Assembly: GCA_021464245.1 (NCBI GenBank)
Contig: JADCRB010000054.1
Coordinates: forward strand, 1,277,922 to 1,341,921
Direction: 5' to 3'
DNA from: Carallia brachiata
Taxonomy: Eukaryota; Streptophyta; Magnoliopsida; Malpighiales; Rhizophoraceae
DNA: 64,000 bases
The translations under genes and the position numbers were made by a program. The notes under the pieces were generated by a model. The model did not search any database, had not been told where the DNA came from, and saw nothing but the letters and a program-made list of their open reading frames with translations. Shown here piece after piece: positions 1 to 12,328 of this stretch (within the stretch, counting starts at the first letter, position 1; each line of letters begins with the position of its first letter).

Positions 1-3000
1 CCTTTATGTTCTTTTTCCAATGTTGAAGCAGGCCTTGCTGGGTGAAAGAGTTGGTTTTGATGACTGGCATGCACGTTTGGGACATCGTCATAATCGAGTG
101 GTTTCTCAAGTCATTAAGGACAATAATTTGCCTATTCAGTCTTCAAGTTCTAGCTTTTGTCAAGCGTGTCCACTAGGAAAGCTTTCTCGGTCTCATTTAC
201 CTTCGGTTGTTCATAAGAGTCAAAGTCCATTTGAATTAGTTCATTCTGATGTCTGGGGGCCAGCCACAACATTTTCTTCTTTAGGCTTTCATTATTTTGT
301 GTTGTGTTTATTGATGATTTTAGCCGTAACTCATGGATTTATTTTCTTAAAAATAAGAGTGAAGTATTCTCTATTTTTCTTCAATTTCAGGAATATGTAG
401 AACGTCAATTTAATTTGAAAATTAAATCATTTTAATCAGACTTTGGGGGTGAATATCAAAAGCTTCACAATTTCTTCAAACAAATGGGCATTGTACATCG
501 TATAGCATGCCCTTACACCCATGAACAAAATGGTACAGCAGAACGAAAAATACGTCATATAGTTGATACTGGACTTACATTACTTGCTCATGCCAATATT
601 CCTTTTAAATTTTGGTCCTATGCCTTTGCCACCAGTGTAATCCTTATTAATTATTTACCTTCTACCACAACTAAACAAAGGAGTCCCTATAGTATTTTAT
701 TCTGTAAGGATCCTCCTTATTCCAATCTAAAAATTTTTGGTTGTGCCATCTATCCTCTTCTTCGACCGTATAATTCACATAAGGTATCCTTTCGCAGCAA
801 AAAATGTGTGTTTTTAGGCAATTCAGCTGGTCACCAAGGGTATTCCTGTTTAAATATTGATACTGGTCGAGTATATATTGTCAGACATGCTCGTTTTGAT
901 GAAACAAACTTTCCATACGTAGCTATTCCGAATGTGCTGCCAATCACTAACCAAGCAAATTCACCAAGTCCTTGGCTTCAACTTCATCACGTGCTGCCGT
1001 TTGCGCCAGGACCACATTCAAGTCAGACTTCTTTTCCTTCTCAAAATCATATTCTTCAACCTCCTTTAGCCACTCAATCATTATCTCCTAAATCACCATC
1101 CATATCTACTCCTTCATTGTCCTCTTCAAAATTGCCAACGTCCCCTTCTACGTCTCACTAAGATTTATCCTTGTCCCCTTCTAAGATACCGTCCTCTTCA
1201 CAAATACCAATGTCCCCTTCTAATTCTCACCAAGACTTATCCTTGTCCTTATCTCCTATTTTACATGACCCAATTTCATCTCATTCACAACGACGAGCTT
1301 CCTTATCAAATCGTTCTGCTCCAACATCTCAAACACCTGGCCTTAATTTTGTTGTTGACCTTATCTCTTATCACAATCACCTAGTACCTTCTCCATCCTC
1401 TCCCAAGTCTCCATCTATCCTCACTAGAACTCACCCGATGACTCTATGTCCTCACACTCTAGCCCGTCGTCAAGCTCATGTAGCCCACATATCTAAGTCC
1501 ACATTTAATTATCTTGAAACTGAACCATCCACCTTCAACCAAGCCCACCAATATTCTGAATGAACTACTGCTATGAATGATGAGATGCAGGCCCTCCATG
1601 CTAATCACACGTGGGTTCTAGTTCCTAAACTTGGAAAGAACGTTGTGGGCTCCAAGTGGATCTATCGAATAAAGCGGAAGGCGAATGGGCAAGTTGATCG
1701 CTATAAAGCCCGTCTTGTTGCACACAATAGCTGGTGTAGATTATACAGAAACATTCAGCCCTGTCGTCGAGGCCACAACCATCGTTTGGTTCTAGCATTA
1801 GTTACTCATCATCGATGGCCTATACGTCAGTTGGATGTCTCCAACGCATTCCTTCATGGTAATCTCACAGAGGATATTTATATGGCTCAACCTCCAGGGT
1901 TTGTTGATGCTTCCAGACCTTCCTTTGTCTATAAACTACAAAAATCTTTATATGGTCTCAAGCAGGCTCCGCGGGCTTGGTTTCATCGTTTGAGCACTTT
2001 TCTTCTATCTTATGGCTTCATGGCATCTAAAGCCGATACTTCTCTTTTTATTTTCCGCCACGGTTCCGAACGGATGTTTCTTTTGTGTTATGTTGATGAT
2101 ATTGTCTTAACTGGGTCTTCTTCTCTACTCCTCACAGCGTTCATTCAAGCTTTGCAGAAGGAGTTTATGGTCAAGGATATGGGAACTTTGCAGTATTTTT
2201 TTGGGATTGAAGTCTCTTCCCATCCATCTGGCCTTGTCTTATCTCAGTCTCGATATGTCTAGGATTTACTTCACAAGACTGCCATGGTGAATGCCAAGCC
2301 CTGTTCATCCCCGATGGTCACTACACCACCGTTATCTAAGACTGATGGTGTTCCTTTCTCCGATGGCAATTTTTATTGTCAAATAGTTGGTGCCCTTCAG
2401 TATTTAACTATGACGCGCCCTGATATATCCTTCTGTGTTAATAAATTATGTCAGTTTATGCATGAACCAAGGGAGGTTCACTGGAGTGCTGTTAAGCGGC
2501 TCCTACGGTATTTGAAAGGCACGTCCAATTATGGGTTGATCTTTTCTCAGCATTCTGATTTGGTTCTTCATTGTTTCACTGATAGCGATTGGGCTGGCTG
2601 TCCAGATGATCGTCATTCCACTAGCGGGTATGGTATTTTTCTGGGAGCATCATTAATTTCATGGAGCTCCAGGAAGCAACCAACTATTGCCTGATCATCG
2701 ACCGAGGGCGAATATAAGGCACTAGCTAATGCCACAGCAGAGGTTATTTGGCTAAGATCTCTTTTATATGAGCTTGGGTTTAGTCCTCCAAAATCGATTC
2801 TATGGTGTGATAATATTGGGGCTATTTATCTCACAATCCCATTTTTCATGCCCGTACCAAGCATATCGAGGTAGACTATCATTTTGTCGTGATGAGGTGG
2901 CCCGTGGACAATTGGATGTTCGATTTATTTCGAGTGCTGATCAAATTGCTGATATCTTCATCAAGCCATTGGCCACTGCCTGCTTTGTTCTTCTTGGACA

Positions 3001-3041
3001 ACGTCTGCATCTGCGGTAGTGCTCATTGGCTTGCGGGGGGA
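1..3041 (+). pseudogene. Ty1/Copia polyprotein remnant (GAG-pre-integrase, integrase, RT, RNase H)
   Basis: This is the 3' two-thirds of a Copia-type pol, entering the window already in progress. Reading through several frames gives, in order: the GAG-pre-integrase zinc region (HARLGH ... CQACPLGKL, 75-190), the integrase start (HSDVWGPA, 243-266), the integrase core (HEQNGTAERK around 520-550), the RT (KWIYRIKRKANGQVDRYKARLVAH, then YVDDIVLTG at about 2089-2115) and the RNase H end (DSDWAGCPDDRHSTSGY at about 2580-2630, then IADIFIKPL at 2948-2974). It is dead: a frameshift near 300-330, TAA at about 434 just before the SDFGGEY motif, a stop at 1159, a frameshift near 1730, a TAG at 2260 and a TGA at about 2692 interrupt the frame. 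The domain order INT-RT-RH is diagnostic of Copia rather than Gypsy. The 5' LTR and gag lie outside the window. Confidence -1.
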
Positions 3042-3243
3042 TGTTATCGGATTAGCTTTAGCTTTGTACTCTTGTTAATCTTGTTTCTGTTTCTTATCGT
3101 TAGGTACCTAGGTTGTTTCTTTGGTTTATCTTGTGGGTTGTTCAAACCCATATACAAGCTGCTTTGTACGTCTTCAATGTTGAATGGGTTGATCAAAGGA
3201 GTAAATAATACAAACACATTCTTTCTCTTTTATTATTTCAACA
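3042..3243 (+). repeat. Copia 3' LTR with adjoining polypurine tract
   Basis: A purine tract (TTGCGGGGGGA, 3031-3041) directly precedes TGTTATCGGATTAGC, the expected PPT/LTR border. I place the LTR end at the CA of 3242-3243. From 3244 on, the DNA matches the flank of the second copy of this region (from about 11,091), so the border is supported by an empty paralogous site. The LTR would be about 202 bp. The partner LTR is outside the window, so neither LTR identity nor target duplication can be checked. Confidence -1.
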
Positions 3244-4351
3244 TATACCATATAAGGAAATGCAGGATCATAACCCTACCTCTTTGCGGACACAAAATTC
3301 ATAACCATGCTTTAAATGGAGCTGGTCGATTTTTGCTTTTACTGATGAAGCCCATTTGACTGTTAGCAACATACCAAGCACAACTTCATTATTATTATTA
3401 TTATTTTGCTCTTTGGAACTGGTGGCATTGGAGAATGAAAATGATGAGAGAAAGATCTGAGATTCAAATCTAAATTCTCTCAGTTAAAAACATTAATTCT
3501 TTGAAATTTTCATTTTTGTATGTCCATACTTGGCAAATTGCATATAGGAATAGGTCCTAATTAATTTGGCGCAGTCACTATTTATTGAAAAAATGGCTCA
3601 AATTCGGAAGCAAGGTCAACGCAAGGCATGCAGGCACCTACAAGAGGCGGCGGCAACTATACGCGGCCTGTGTAATGTATATGTCCTACCCTGCTACTCC
3701 TTCTCTCTATCTCCTTCAGCATGCGTATTGAATGGTAAAAGTAACAAGACATCTAATTATACCTGTAATTAGTCTAATGGTAAAAACGAACCTTGAATTT
3801 GTGTAGGTTAGATGTACCATACATACCGTGTTTCGAGTGAAAGCTGTAGCTGCAGGTGTCGTGCTAGCAATCGTAGAATTTGCTTGAAATATAATTTTTG
3901 TCTAAAGAAATGAAAGTAGTAGGAAAGAATTTGCATGAATAATATTTTTTGTCTAAAGAAATAGAAGTAGTAGGACTTTTTTCGACTAAAAACTTCATAG
4001 TTCCCAATCAAGGAACTTGATTCCGCTTCCTTTTGGTGGACCTATAATGACTTGCAATTAGGGGTATTAAAAAAAATAAAAAATTTCAGTTAACCGAAAA
4101 AATCGAACTGAACTGAACTGAATTTTCTGTTAACTGAATCGATTTTATAATTATTTAACCGAACCGGAAAAAATCAAAATTTTAGTTTCGAATATTATAA
4201 GCCGTAAGTTACTGAACCAAACCGAAATACTATTATATATATATATACTGTTTTATGTATATATTTTTCTAATAATAGGAAAAATTATACGAATACAACA
4301 ATTATTAACAAATAAATATTAATAAAATAATATTATATCTCACATAATTAC

Positions 4352-4403
<52 letters not shown>

Positions 4404-6066
4404 ATTTACATTAAGAAGGTTATATTATGGAAAAAAATTGTTTTGTTATTCTTAAATCAGTTGTGATTTCAATCAATTTTTGTAAAGAACTTAGGGGAAT
4501 CAACATTTTTTTTTCTAAAATTTCATCCTCAGAGATTATTCACACGTTACATTTGGCACTGCTGATTACATACAGATCCTTAGAAACCCTCTCAGTGAAA
4601 AGTGAAAAGGGAGAGAGCAAGAATGAGAAAATGGAGGACGAAAGGGTTCTTTTGGGGATTTTTCTTTTTGTGTTGCTGGACTATATGGATTCTGTTTGTG
4701 AATGCTATTAAATTTAATTAACCAAGCAGTTAACTGAAAGCGAATTAAAATTTTCAGTGAACTAAATTTTTAGTTTGGGAATAATTTTTAATTTTATATA
4801 ATCAAAAATTTCAGTTTAGTAATAGTTTTGATAGTTTAGTTTAATTAATTAAATCGTACACGAATCTATTTGTAATTATATATATTTTCTTTCAAACGAA
4901 AAATTTCTTTTACCGCAAAATCAAAAGCGGTGCATTTTTATTTAGATTTAGGTTATATTTGGCTCTACTTTTTGAGGGGTACACTTGCATTTTAATTTGA
5001 AAAAGGAGGAGTATGAGTGTTTGGAAAAATATTTGGAGAGGTTGTTAATTATTGATAAGAAGTTCTATCAACTGCTGTTTTAAAAAATAAATTAGACAAA
5101 CTTTTTGGAACTCTCAATTGTTAATACAAATCTTTTAAACCGAAATACCTGTTTTTTCTTTTTAACTTTTGTTTGTAAGATTGAATTTATATATTTTTTA
5201 AATTTTTTAATAAATTAAATTATTTTAGTTTATTTGTAGAAAATAATACTAATAATTACTAATAGAAATAAGATAATATATTAGTTTCTATGTGAAATTT
5301 TATTAAACAAATTTTTTAAAATTTTTTATGAAATTATTATTTTTGCCTGAAAACTTATTGATTGTTCTTTATTAGAACTTATTGCTAATTAATTTTTTAA
5401 GAATCGTAGTATATATTATGCAGTCAAAATCTGCTAACATATAGACAATCAAAATGAATAAACTTTTCCTTTACAAGAATGATGCCAGCAAAAAAAAAAA
5501 TGTGATATATAAAATGATCATTTTATAATTTGACTAATAAATAGTAAATATCAATTTAACTAAACACTATAATTTTATTTTGGTAATCAGTAATATTAAT
5601 CAGTAACAACAATCTGTAATCAGTAACAGCAATCAATAATTAATAACAGTAATAGTAATAATCAATAAGTAAATCAAACAGACCCTTAATAGTTTGATGC
5701 ATGTTAAACTCACTTTGAGGTTAACTAAGTTTACTATGCTGAATAATGATATGAATAAATTACTATGCTATGGAATATGACGCGAACAAATCAAGACAAT
5801 TACAACAAAAAAAAGAACTCACCAAACACTAATTTTTTTAAGACCTCCTCTACTTTTGACAACTAATTCCCCTTTTTTTACATAGTAATGTTCAGACAAG
5901 ACAACATTATTCTTAATGCAAGTCCTAACAAGCGAAGACCAAGTATATATATTGTTTAATTAATTGATTGTTGCAATAGTAATGCTTGATCTAGATAATG
6001 ACTAGCTAGTAGTAACTTGCAAAATATTGCAAATTATTTATTAATATATGGCTCATAATTGACTGG
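3244..6066. repeat. Upstream DNA of GLP1, copy A of a segmental duplication
   Basis: This gene-free stretch matches 11,091-14,378 almost collinearly. Landmarks in both copies are an ATT trinucleotide run (about 3,389-3,405 here), the block GGCGCAGTC ... AAGGCATGCAGGCACC (3,570-3,680), a TA dinucleotide run (4,356-4,399), and the segment CTTAATGCAAGTCCTAACAAG (5,911-5,931) that also recurs upstream of other GLP loci. Small reading frames here are not protein-like. Apart from possible regulatory blocks I see no gene. Confidence -1.
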
Positions 6067-6091
6067 CTCAACGGTTTCCTGTGTATAAATA
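6067..6091 (+). promoter_or_regulatory. GLP1 core promoter
   Basis: TATAAATA at 6,084-6,091 lies 82 bp before the ATG. The box CTCAACGGTTTC (6,067-6,078) stands just upstream. The same box-plus-TATA layout occurs at GLP2, GLP3, GLP5 and GLP7, which supports a functional core promoter. The transcription start is inferred at about 30 bp downstream. Confidence -1.
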
Positions 6092-6172
6092 GGCTTCTTC
6101 CCTTGCAAGATAACTCACCCCTCTAAACATTTTAAGCAACTACAAGTCCACAAGAGTAGATATACACAAACA

Positions 6173-7121
6173 ATGGAAGGTGCTCGTTTCCTTGCAATTC
6201 TTGCCCTTTTGGCTTTGGCAACTTCACTTGCCTCTGCCTATGACCCCAGTCCTCTTCAAGATTTCTGTGTCGCCGTCAAGGAGCCTGATGGATGTATGTT
6301 TTTTTTTTTGGCTGATTGCTCCTCATTAAAAAAATTTAATTAGTAAAGTAATATATTGTACAGTGTATTAGAGACTTGTCAACGGTAAATTACACAATTT
6401 CTGTAGTATTTATCAAATCTACTTAAAAGTCCAAATTAACAATTAGGTAACAAGGTTAATAGACATTATAAACTATGTCAAATCTTTATACCGTAACAAT
6501 ATATGAGATTGTTACATTTTAACAGTATTGGTGATTGCTTGACGTTGACAAATAGTTTTGATACCTGCAGTGTTCGTGAATGGCAAGTTCTGCAAGGATC
6601 CAAAGACAGTGACGGCCAATGATTTCTTCTTTCCAGGGCTTAACAAACCTGGAAACACTTATAACAATCTTGGATTTGCCGTCACACCAGTTTTCGTGGA
6701 CCAACTTCCGGGACTCAACACCCTCGGCGTCTCCTTGGCTCGTCTTGACTGGGCAGTCGGTGGACTGAATCCGCCACACACTCATCCGCGCGGCACCGAG
6801 ATCCTGGTGGTTGTAGAAGGCACCCTCCTTGTTGGATTTGTTGCATCCAACCAAAACAACAATACCTTTTTCTCCAAAGTCCTATATCCTGGTGACGTCT
6901 TTGTGTTTCCAATTGGACAAATTCATTTCCAATTCAACATAGGAAAGATGAATGCTCTTGCATTCGCCGGATTGAGCAGCCAAAACCCAGGTGTCATAAC
7001 AATTGCAAACGCTGTCTTTGGATCAAAGCCGCCCATCGATCCAGCAATTCTGGCCAAGGCTTTCCAAGTCAACGTGGATGTTGTCAACCTCCTTGAAAAA
7101 CAGTTCTCACCAACGACTTAA
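6173..7121 (+). CDS. Germin-like protein 1 (GLP1), two exons
   Basis: Exons 6,173-6,293 and 6,571-7,121, with a 277-bp GT..AG intron, encode 223 residues, the usual GLP length. The start is the first ATG after the TATA box and begins a signal peptide (about residues 1-22, ending ASA before YDPSPLQ). Two cysteines (C32, C48) fit the conserved GLP disulfide. The cupin domain holds germin box 1 ([11 protein letters not shown]110, H112, E117) and box 2 ([17 protein letters not shown]159), the four manganese ligands. An NNT glycosylation site is present. Germin-family proteins are secreted to the cell wall, usually as oligomers, and some have oxalate oxidase or superoxide dismutase activity; which applies here is not visible. 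The N-terminus resembles the true-germin/subfamily-1 type. GLP2 differs at only about nine residues. The intron after codon 40 is shared by all family members here. Confidence -1.
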
Positions 7122-9104
7122 TGAACTGATATTGAAGTACTACTACAGTGGCCTCTTCTATTGTATGTTAATTAATTACAGTAACTTCTCAATAATTCCA
7201 TACAAATGAGGCCACTTTTATGTGTTAAAATAAGTTGTAAAGAAATAAGGGAAGTTGCTGGAGTCTGCCCCTCTTCCCATTATGGTTTAAACTCCATTAC
7301 ACTATTTCAGCTTTCTATTTCACGATGTATGTGCAACTTTGCTGATGAAATTTACTATAATTGTTGTTTGGAACTTTGCTGCACTTTGGTTGTAAAATTG
7401 ACGGGATTTATGATTTATGTTTTTTTTTTAAAAAAAAAATGAAAAAGTGTGAGCGGTGTCTCACAATTTTAGTAAGACAAATTTTGCTGAATTAGCATTG
7501 CACGGTAGACTGAATTACTACACTGAACCCACAAAAACTCTATGGTACCCAGCAATATTCATCATCTAGTTTTTGAATGGTGTAGAAATGACGCCTGAAA
7601 GGTAGATTCCTTTCTGTTAATCACACAATGCACTTTCAAACTTCATGTGACGCCTGAAAGGTAGTTGTAAGCACTCGGAAAGTAACAAAACTTACAATTT
7701 GGGCCTTCACTCTGATGCCAAACTTTACTGAGTCATAGGCTTTGGCAAATGAGTAAGCCAGAGCCAACATGGTAAACGTCACTAAGAAATGAACAGCTTT
7801 TATTGTAGCTTATTAGCTACTCTGTTAACTTGAAAAAATTCCCTGGTTGATTGCTCGAATAAAAGGTTGAGAAATCTTGAATTGGAAAAGAGGCTAATTA
7901 GATGAGGGCAGTGCTTGAACTATTCTGTGTCATGTTCAGTGGATCTCCTTTTTTTAACTTTCCCCTTCAATTGAAGGATGATTCAACTGCTGATCAGTAC
8001 AATTTTCCTCTGGTTTTCTTTACCTATGCTTTGGTGGCCCAAATATGTAATCCTCGGAGTAATATAATCGTCTTGGTGTACGGTATCCATCTACGGATCT
8101 CCCTCTTCCAGTTTATAGATGATGCTACACAACTTTATTTGCATGTTGTAAAGGTTGCCTGAAAACCAATCTGGCCAGAATTTGGCTCCGTGTTTTTTTT
8201 TTTAACAAATGCAGAAATTTAGATATAGCCATATACATCTAGACGTAACCATATTTTAGGCAAGATGCATCAACTCCAGAGTTGGTGTACGGTGCACAAT
8301 AACTATATCTGTTTTTTTTTTTGTTTTTTTTTTCCTAAGGAGCTGCTATCTCAATAATAAGGGAGAGAGTTGATGAAAGTAAGGTCGGACGTTCAAATCT
8401 CAAACTTGCAGTTGACTGTCAAGTTGCCAACCATTTTTGCCAATTCCAACCCTTCCACCGATCTTATTTAGATGAAACTTTTAAACTATTTCCCTTCCTC
8501 CAACAACTTACAGTTGTTGGCTTATTCCATTAATTTTTTGTTATTATTTTGTTATTGTTTGTCATTTTCTTTTTCTTATTGCTCGTTGTTCTATTTTCGT
8601 TGTTTGTTTTTGTATTTCTGACTCTTTTTTTTTACCAAGGACCAAATTTTTTTTCTCTTAACAAGATGCTTGTTAAGAGAGACAGATGATAGCGAGAGAA
8701 GAGAAATTGGTAGAGGGGAAAAGGGTAAGAGCATGGTTACAAAACTCGACCCGGTGTGATCTAGCACTAGACCAGGCTGAAAAATCAAAAGACCGTTTAG
8801 ATATTTGACTTGAAAAAACCCAGTCAATATGATCGGATTTTTGAAATCTAATCGACCCAGTGACCCGATTGAACTAGGTCTCTATTATAAGTAACAAATT
8901 AAAAAATTGACAGATTTTAATACATTTTAAAATCTCAAAAAGAAAAAAAAATTATTTTTTCTCTATTTGAGTGTAAAACGAAAATATTATAAGAAGTTTA
9001 TTCCTACATATAAAAGAAAAAAATTAAAAACTATTTTAGACATTAACTCAGTTGAACTAATCATTAACTAATTGGTTGAACTTGTGACCTATTTTTTTTC
9101 TAAG
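7122..9104. other. GLP1 3' flank and intergenic DNA without a recognised gene
   Basis: The first 500 bp (to about 7,620) match the GLP2 3' flank and contain the likely 3' UTR. Beyond that the duplication ends. A region at about 8,730-9,100 starts with ACAAAACTCGACCCGG and ends with GGTTGAACTTGTGACC; it may be a decayed MITE, but termini and target duplication are not clear. The rest is AT-rich with T runs, and none of the short frames looks like a real protein. Confidence -1.
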
Positions 9105-9461
9105 GCCATGACAAATCGGTTAAAGCTTATTTTGCCTCATTATCTCTGAGACTCAATCTGCTTTTGTCCTTGGTAGACTCATTACAAATAATGCTCATGT
9201 AGCGTATGAATTGTTTCATAGTATGAAGTATAAATACTCAGGAAAATAGGGCAGATGGCTATAAAACTGGATATGAGTAAGGCCTATGACAGGGTAGAGT
9301 AGGTCTTTTTGGAGCAAATTATGCTTAAAATGGGTTTCACAACAGATTGGGTACAGCTAGTTCTCCAATGCGTAAGTTCTGTTTCCTACACTCTGGTTGT
9401 TAACTCAGCTCCACGAAGAATTTTTAGACCTTCCAGAGGCCCAAAAAAAAAAAAAAAAAAA
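9105..9461 (+). mobile_element. L1-type LINE reverse transcriptase fragment ending in poly(A)
   Basis: Conceptual translation with a few breaks gives typical plant L1 RT motifs: NRLKLILP, QSAFVLGRLITNNAHVAYELFH, AIKLDMSKAYDRVE, then LQCVSSVSYTLVVN and PSRG. TAG codons (for example at 9,247-9,249 and 9,299-9,301) and at least one frameshift disable it. The coding part stops within the RT at PSRG and is followed directly by 19 A residues (9,443-9,461). That is short of the zinc-finger and RNase H parts a complete L1 ORF2 would carry. Confidence -1.
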
Positions 9462-11090
9462 GAAGTAAAGACCGGTACCCAACTGCTAACCCTAAAAATG
9501 TGAAGACACAACTGCCCTTCATAAAAAATATGGCGTTCGATATTGGACATGCTCCAATTAAAATCTGTCCGTATATTTAATTTAAGGAAAAAAACTTTGG
9601 GGTTCTACTAAGATAACTTCAAAATAATTATAAAATAATATATATTATTAAATAATTGAATTTATAAAAAATTAAAAATATTGATAAATTATCAAAGTTG
9701 TTGAGTAAGACTGTATAACTATTTATTACTATTTATCTGTAGTTATAGTATTACTCTTAATTAAAATTGCTGCTTTTCTTGCAACGTCGAAGGTTGTTAT
9801 TCGGTTGGTAACCTAATGCTGAGTCCTGCAACTCAACTCTGAAGTTATGAAGACCTTATCTTACTTCTATATAAAAAATTTGTCTTTGAAAGACGAACCT
9901 TAATGTAGCATTAACTTCAAGTTGTAAAAGTAACCATTAGTTGCAGTTATTAACTGTAATGGACAGCATGATAAATACGTGCATATTTTATGTTAATTTC
10001 ACGTCTTATTAACATTTTAGTTATCTATCATCGGACTGGTTCAAAGAGCTTAATTGTTTTTTTTTTAAATTAAATCAGAATCAATTGAATAATATAAGAA
10101 ACTTAATTAATTAGATCACTTTATAGGCTTCCCTTTCTCAAATCAATATCACCAGTTTTTTGTTTCCTTGTTTCATGAGCCAAAATATTCGTCCATATCT
10201 CAAACTATACATCCGAGGCAATGACTTCACTTCCATATTAAAAAACAAACTCTTAATCAAAAGTTATTTTAAAATTACTTTTATTAAAAAGTTTTTAATT
10301 TTTGCCGTGTCTCCCTATTGTAACCCCAAGCCACAAGTAATCGACTTCTTACCAGGTCTTTCCACTGAGTCAGCGGAATAGTTTACAGCTTTTATATACC
10401 TACCTCCACAACTATCGCATTTCTAGAGATCGGCTGCACCAAAAAACATTTCTAGAGATTAGCACGTGAAAAAATACATTTATATATTTGTTATAGCTAC
10501 AAGATATAATTTTTAAGTCATACAGTATACCAAACAATAGATACAAGCTTGACTTCCCAACTTTGAGATTTAACTTTCTATAGTCTTTTTTTTTTTTTTT
10601 AACTTGATGCAAAAAATATGAAAGTAAGAGCAACAGTTTAAAGTTCCATTAAAAAAATTATGCTGGTTTGCACTAAATAGTGACCAAAAGCCTTTCCAAT
10701 AAACCCAAGAGAGCAAATTCCACGATGACCTGCAAAAGTTACTTACTTCTCCAAATATTGTCTGAATCCTGAACCATATATTTGAAGGCCTAATAATTTC
10801 GTGGTTAGCGCTTGACCCTGCTATCAAACCTTTCAGCAAAGATGATTGTCGAGGAACAATTTTTTTTTTTTAAAATTATTAGGTTAACTTTTAACAGGTT
10901 AAATTCTGAAGCATATTTTTATGGGGTCGCGTTTTATGATTAGCACGTGACATTGCATTAACCTTTTTCCACGTATAATTAGGATTTTTTACATCTAAAA
11001 ATCGCTGGTGACCAAACTCTAGATCTCCTCTATTGTACGCAATTTTTTCGTTTACATTTTTTTTTGTTTTTATTTTAAGGGAGTGATCAT
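9462..11090. other. Intergenic DNA between the LINE fragment and the GLP2 duplication unit
   Basis: AT-rich, with long A/T runs (for example 10,587-10,602 and 10,860-10,875). No protein with recognisable motifs is encoded on either strand; the frames of 70-90 codons here are low-complexity. The right boundary is set where similarity to 3,244 onward begins. Confidence -1.
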
Positions 11091-12237
11091 GTATATTGCA
11101 TATAGGGAAAGGCAGGATCATAACCCTACCTCTTTGCGGACACAAAATTCATAACCACTGCTTCAAATGGAGCTGGTCAATTTTTTCTTTTACTGATGAA
11201 GCCCATTTGACTGTTAGCAACACACCAAGCACAACTTCATTATTATTATTATTATTTTGCTCTTTGGAACTGGTGGCATTGGAGAATGAAAATGATGAGA
11301 GAAAGATCTGAGATTCAAATCTAAATTCTCTCAGTTAAAAACCATTAAGTCTTTGAAATTTTCATTTTTGTATGTCCATACTTGGCAAATTGCATATAGG
11401 AATAGGTCCTAATTAATTTAGCGCAGTCACTATTTATTGAAAAAATGGCTCAAATTCGGAAGCAAGGTCAACGCAAGGCATGCAGGCACCTACAAGAGGC
11501 GGCGGCAACTATACGCGGCCTGTGTAATGTATATGTCCTACCCTACTACTCCTCTCTATCTCCTTCAGCATGCGTATTGAATGGTAAAAGTAACAAGACA
11601 TCTAATTATACCTGTAATTAGTCTAATGGTAAAAACGAACCTTGAATTTGTGTAGGTTAGATGTACCATACATACCGTGTTTCGAGTGAAAGCTGTAGCT
11701 GCAGGTGTCGTGCTAGCAATCGTAGAATTTGCTTGAAATATAATTTTGGTCTAAAGAAATGAAAGTAGTAGGAAAGAATTTGCATGAATAATATTTTTTG
11801 TCTAAAGAAATAGAAGTAGTAGGACTCTTTTCGTAGTTTCTTTTTTTTACTTTAATAAAAACTTCATAGTTCCCAATCAAGGAACTTGATTCCGCTTCCT
11901 TTTGGTGGACCTATAATGACTTGCAATTAGGGGTATTAAAAATAATGGAAAATTTTAGTTAACTGAAAAAATCGAACTGAACTGTACCGAAATTTCTGTT
12001 AACAAAATCGATTTTATAATCAGTTAATCGACTTGGAAAAAATCGAAATTTTAGTTTCGAATATTAAAAAACCGTAAGTAATTGAACCAAACCGAAATAC
12101 TGTTATATATATATATATATAATTTTTTTTCTAATAATAGGAAAAAATTATACTAATTCAACAATTATTAACAAATAACTATTAATAAAATATTATTATA
12201 TCTCAAATAATTACTTATTTATTTTTTTTATATATAA

Positions 12238-12240
<3 letters not shown>

Positions 12241-12326
<86 letters not shown>
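12241..12326. repeat. Compound (TA)n-(TG)n microsatellite
   Basis: About 45 bp of TA dinucleotides followed, after a short CTCTG bridge, by about 40 bp of TG. Copy A has only the TA part (4,356-4,399), so the TG tract arose or expanded after the duplication, or was lost from copy A. Confidence -1.

Positions 12327-12328
<2 letters not shown>

Noticed and set aside
6519..6912. Minus-strand frames of 65-111 codons opposite GLP exon 2 (also at 14,808-15,208, 21,429-21,752, 38,839-39,228, 55,681-56,061 and 62,061-62,360)
   Set aside because: They recur opposite every GLP exon 2 and mirror its codon structure; no independent motif or start context.
8364..8440. Possible tRNA-derived SINE with a B-box-like GACGTTCAAATCTC
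   Set aside because: No A box, no tRNA fold and no clear ends; a single weak match.
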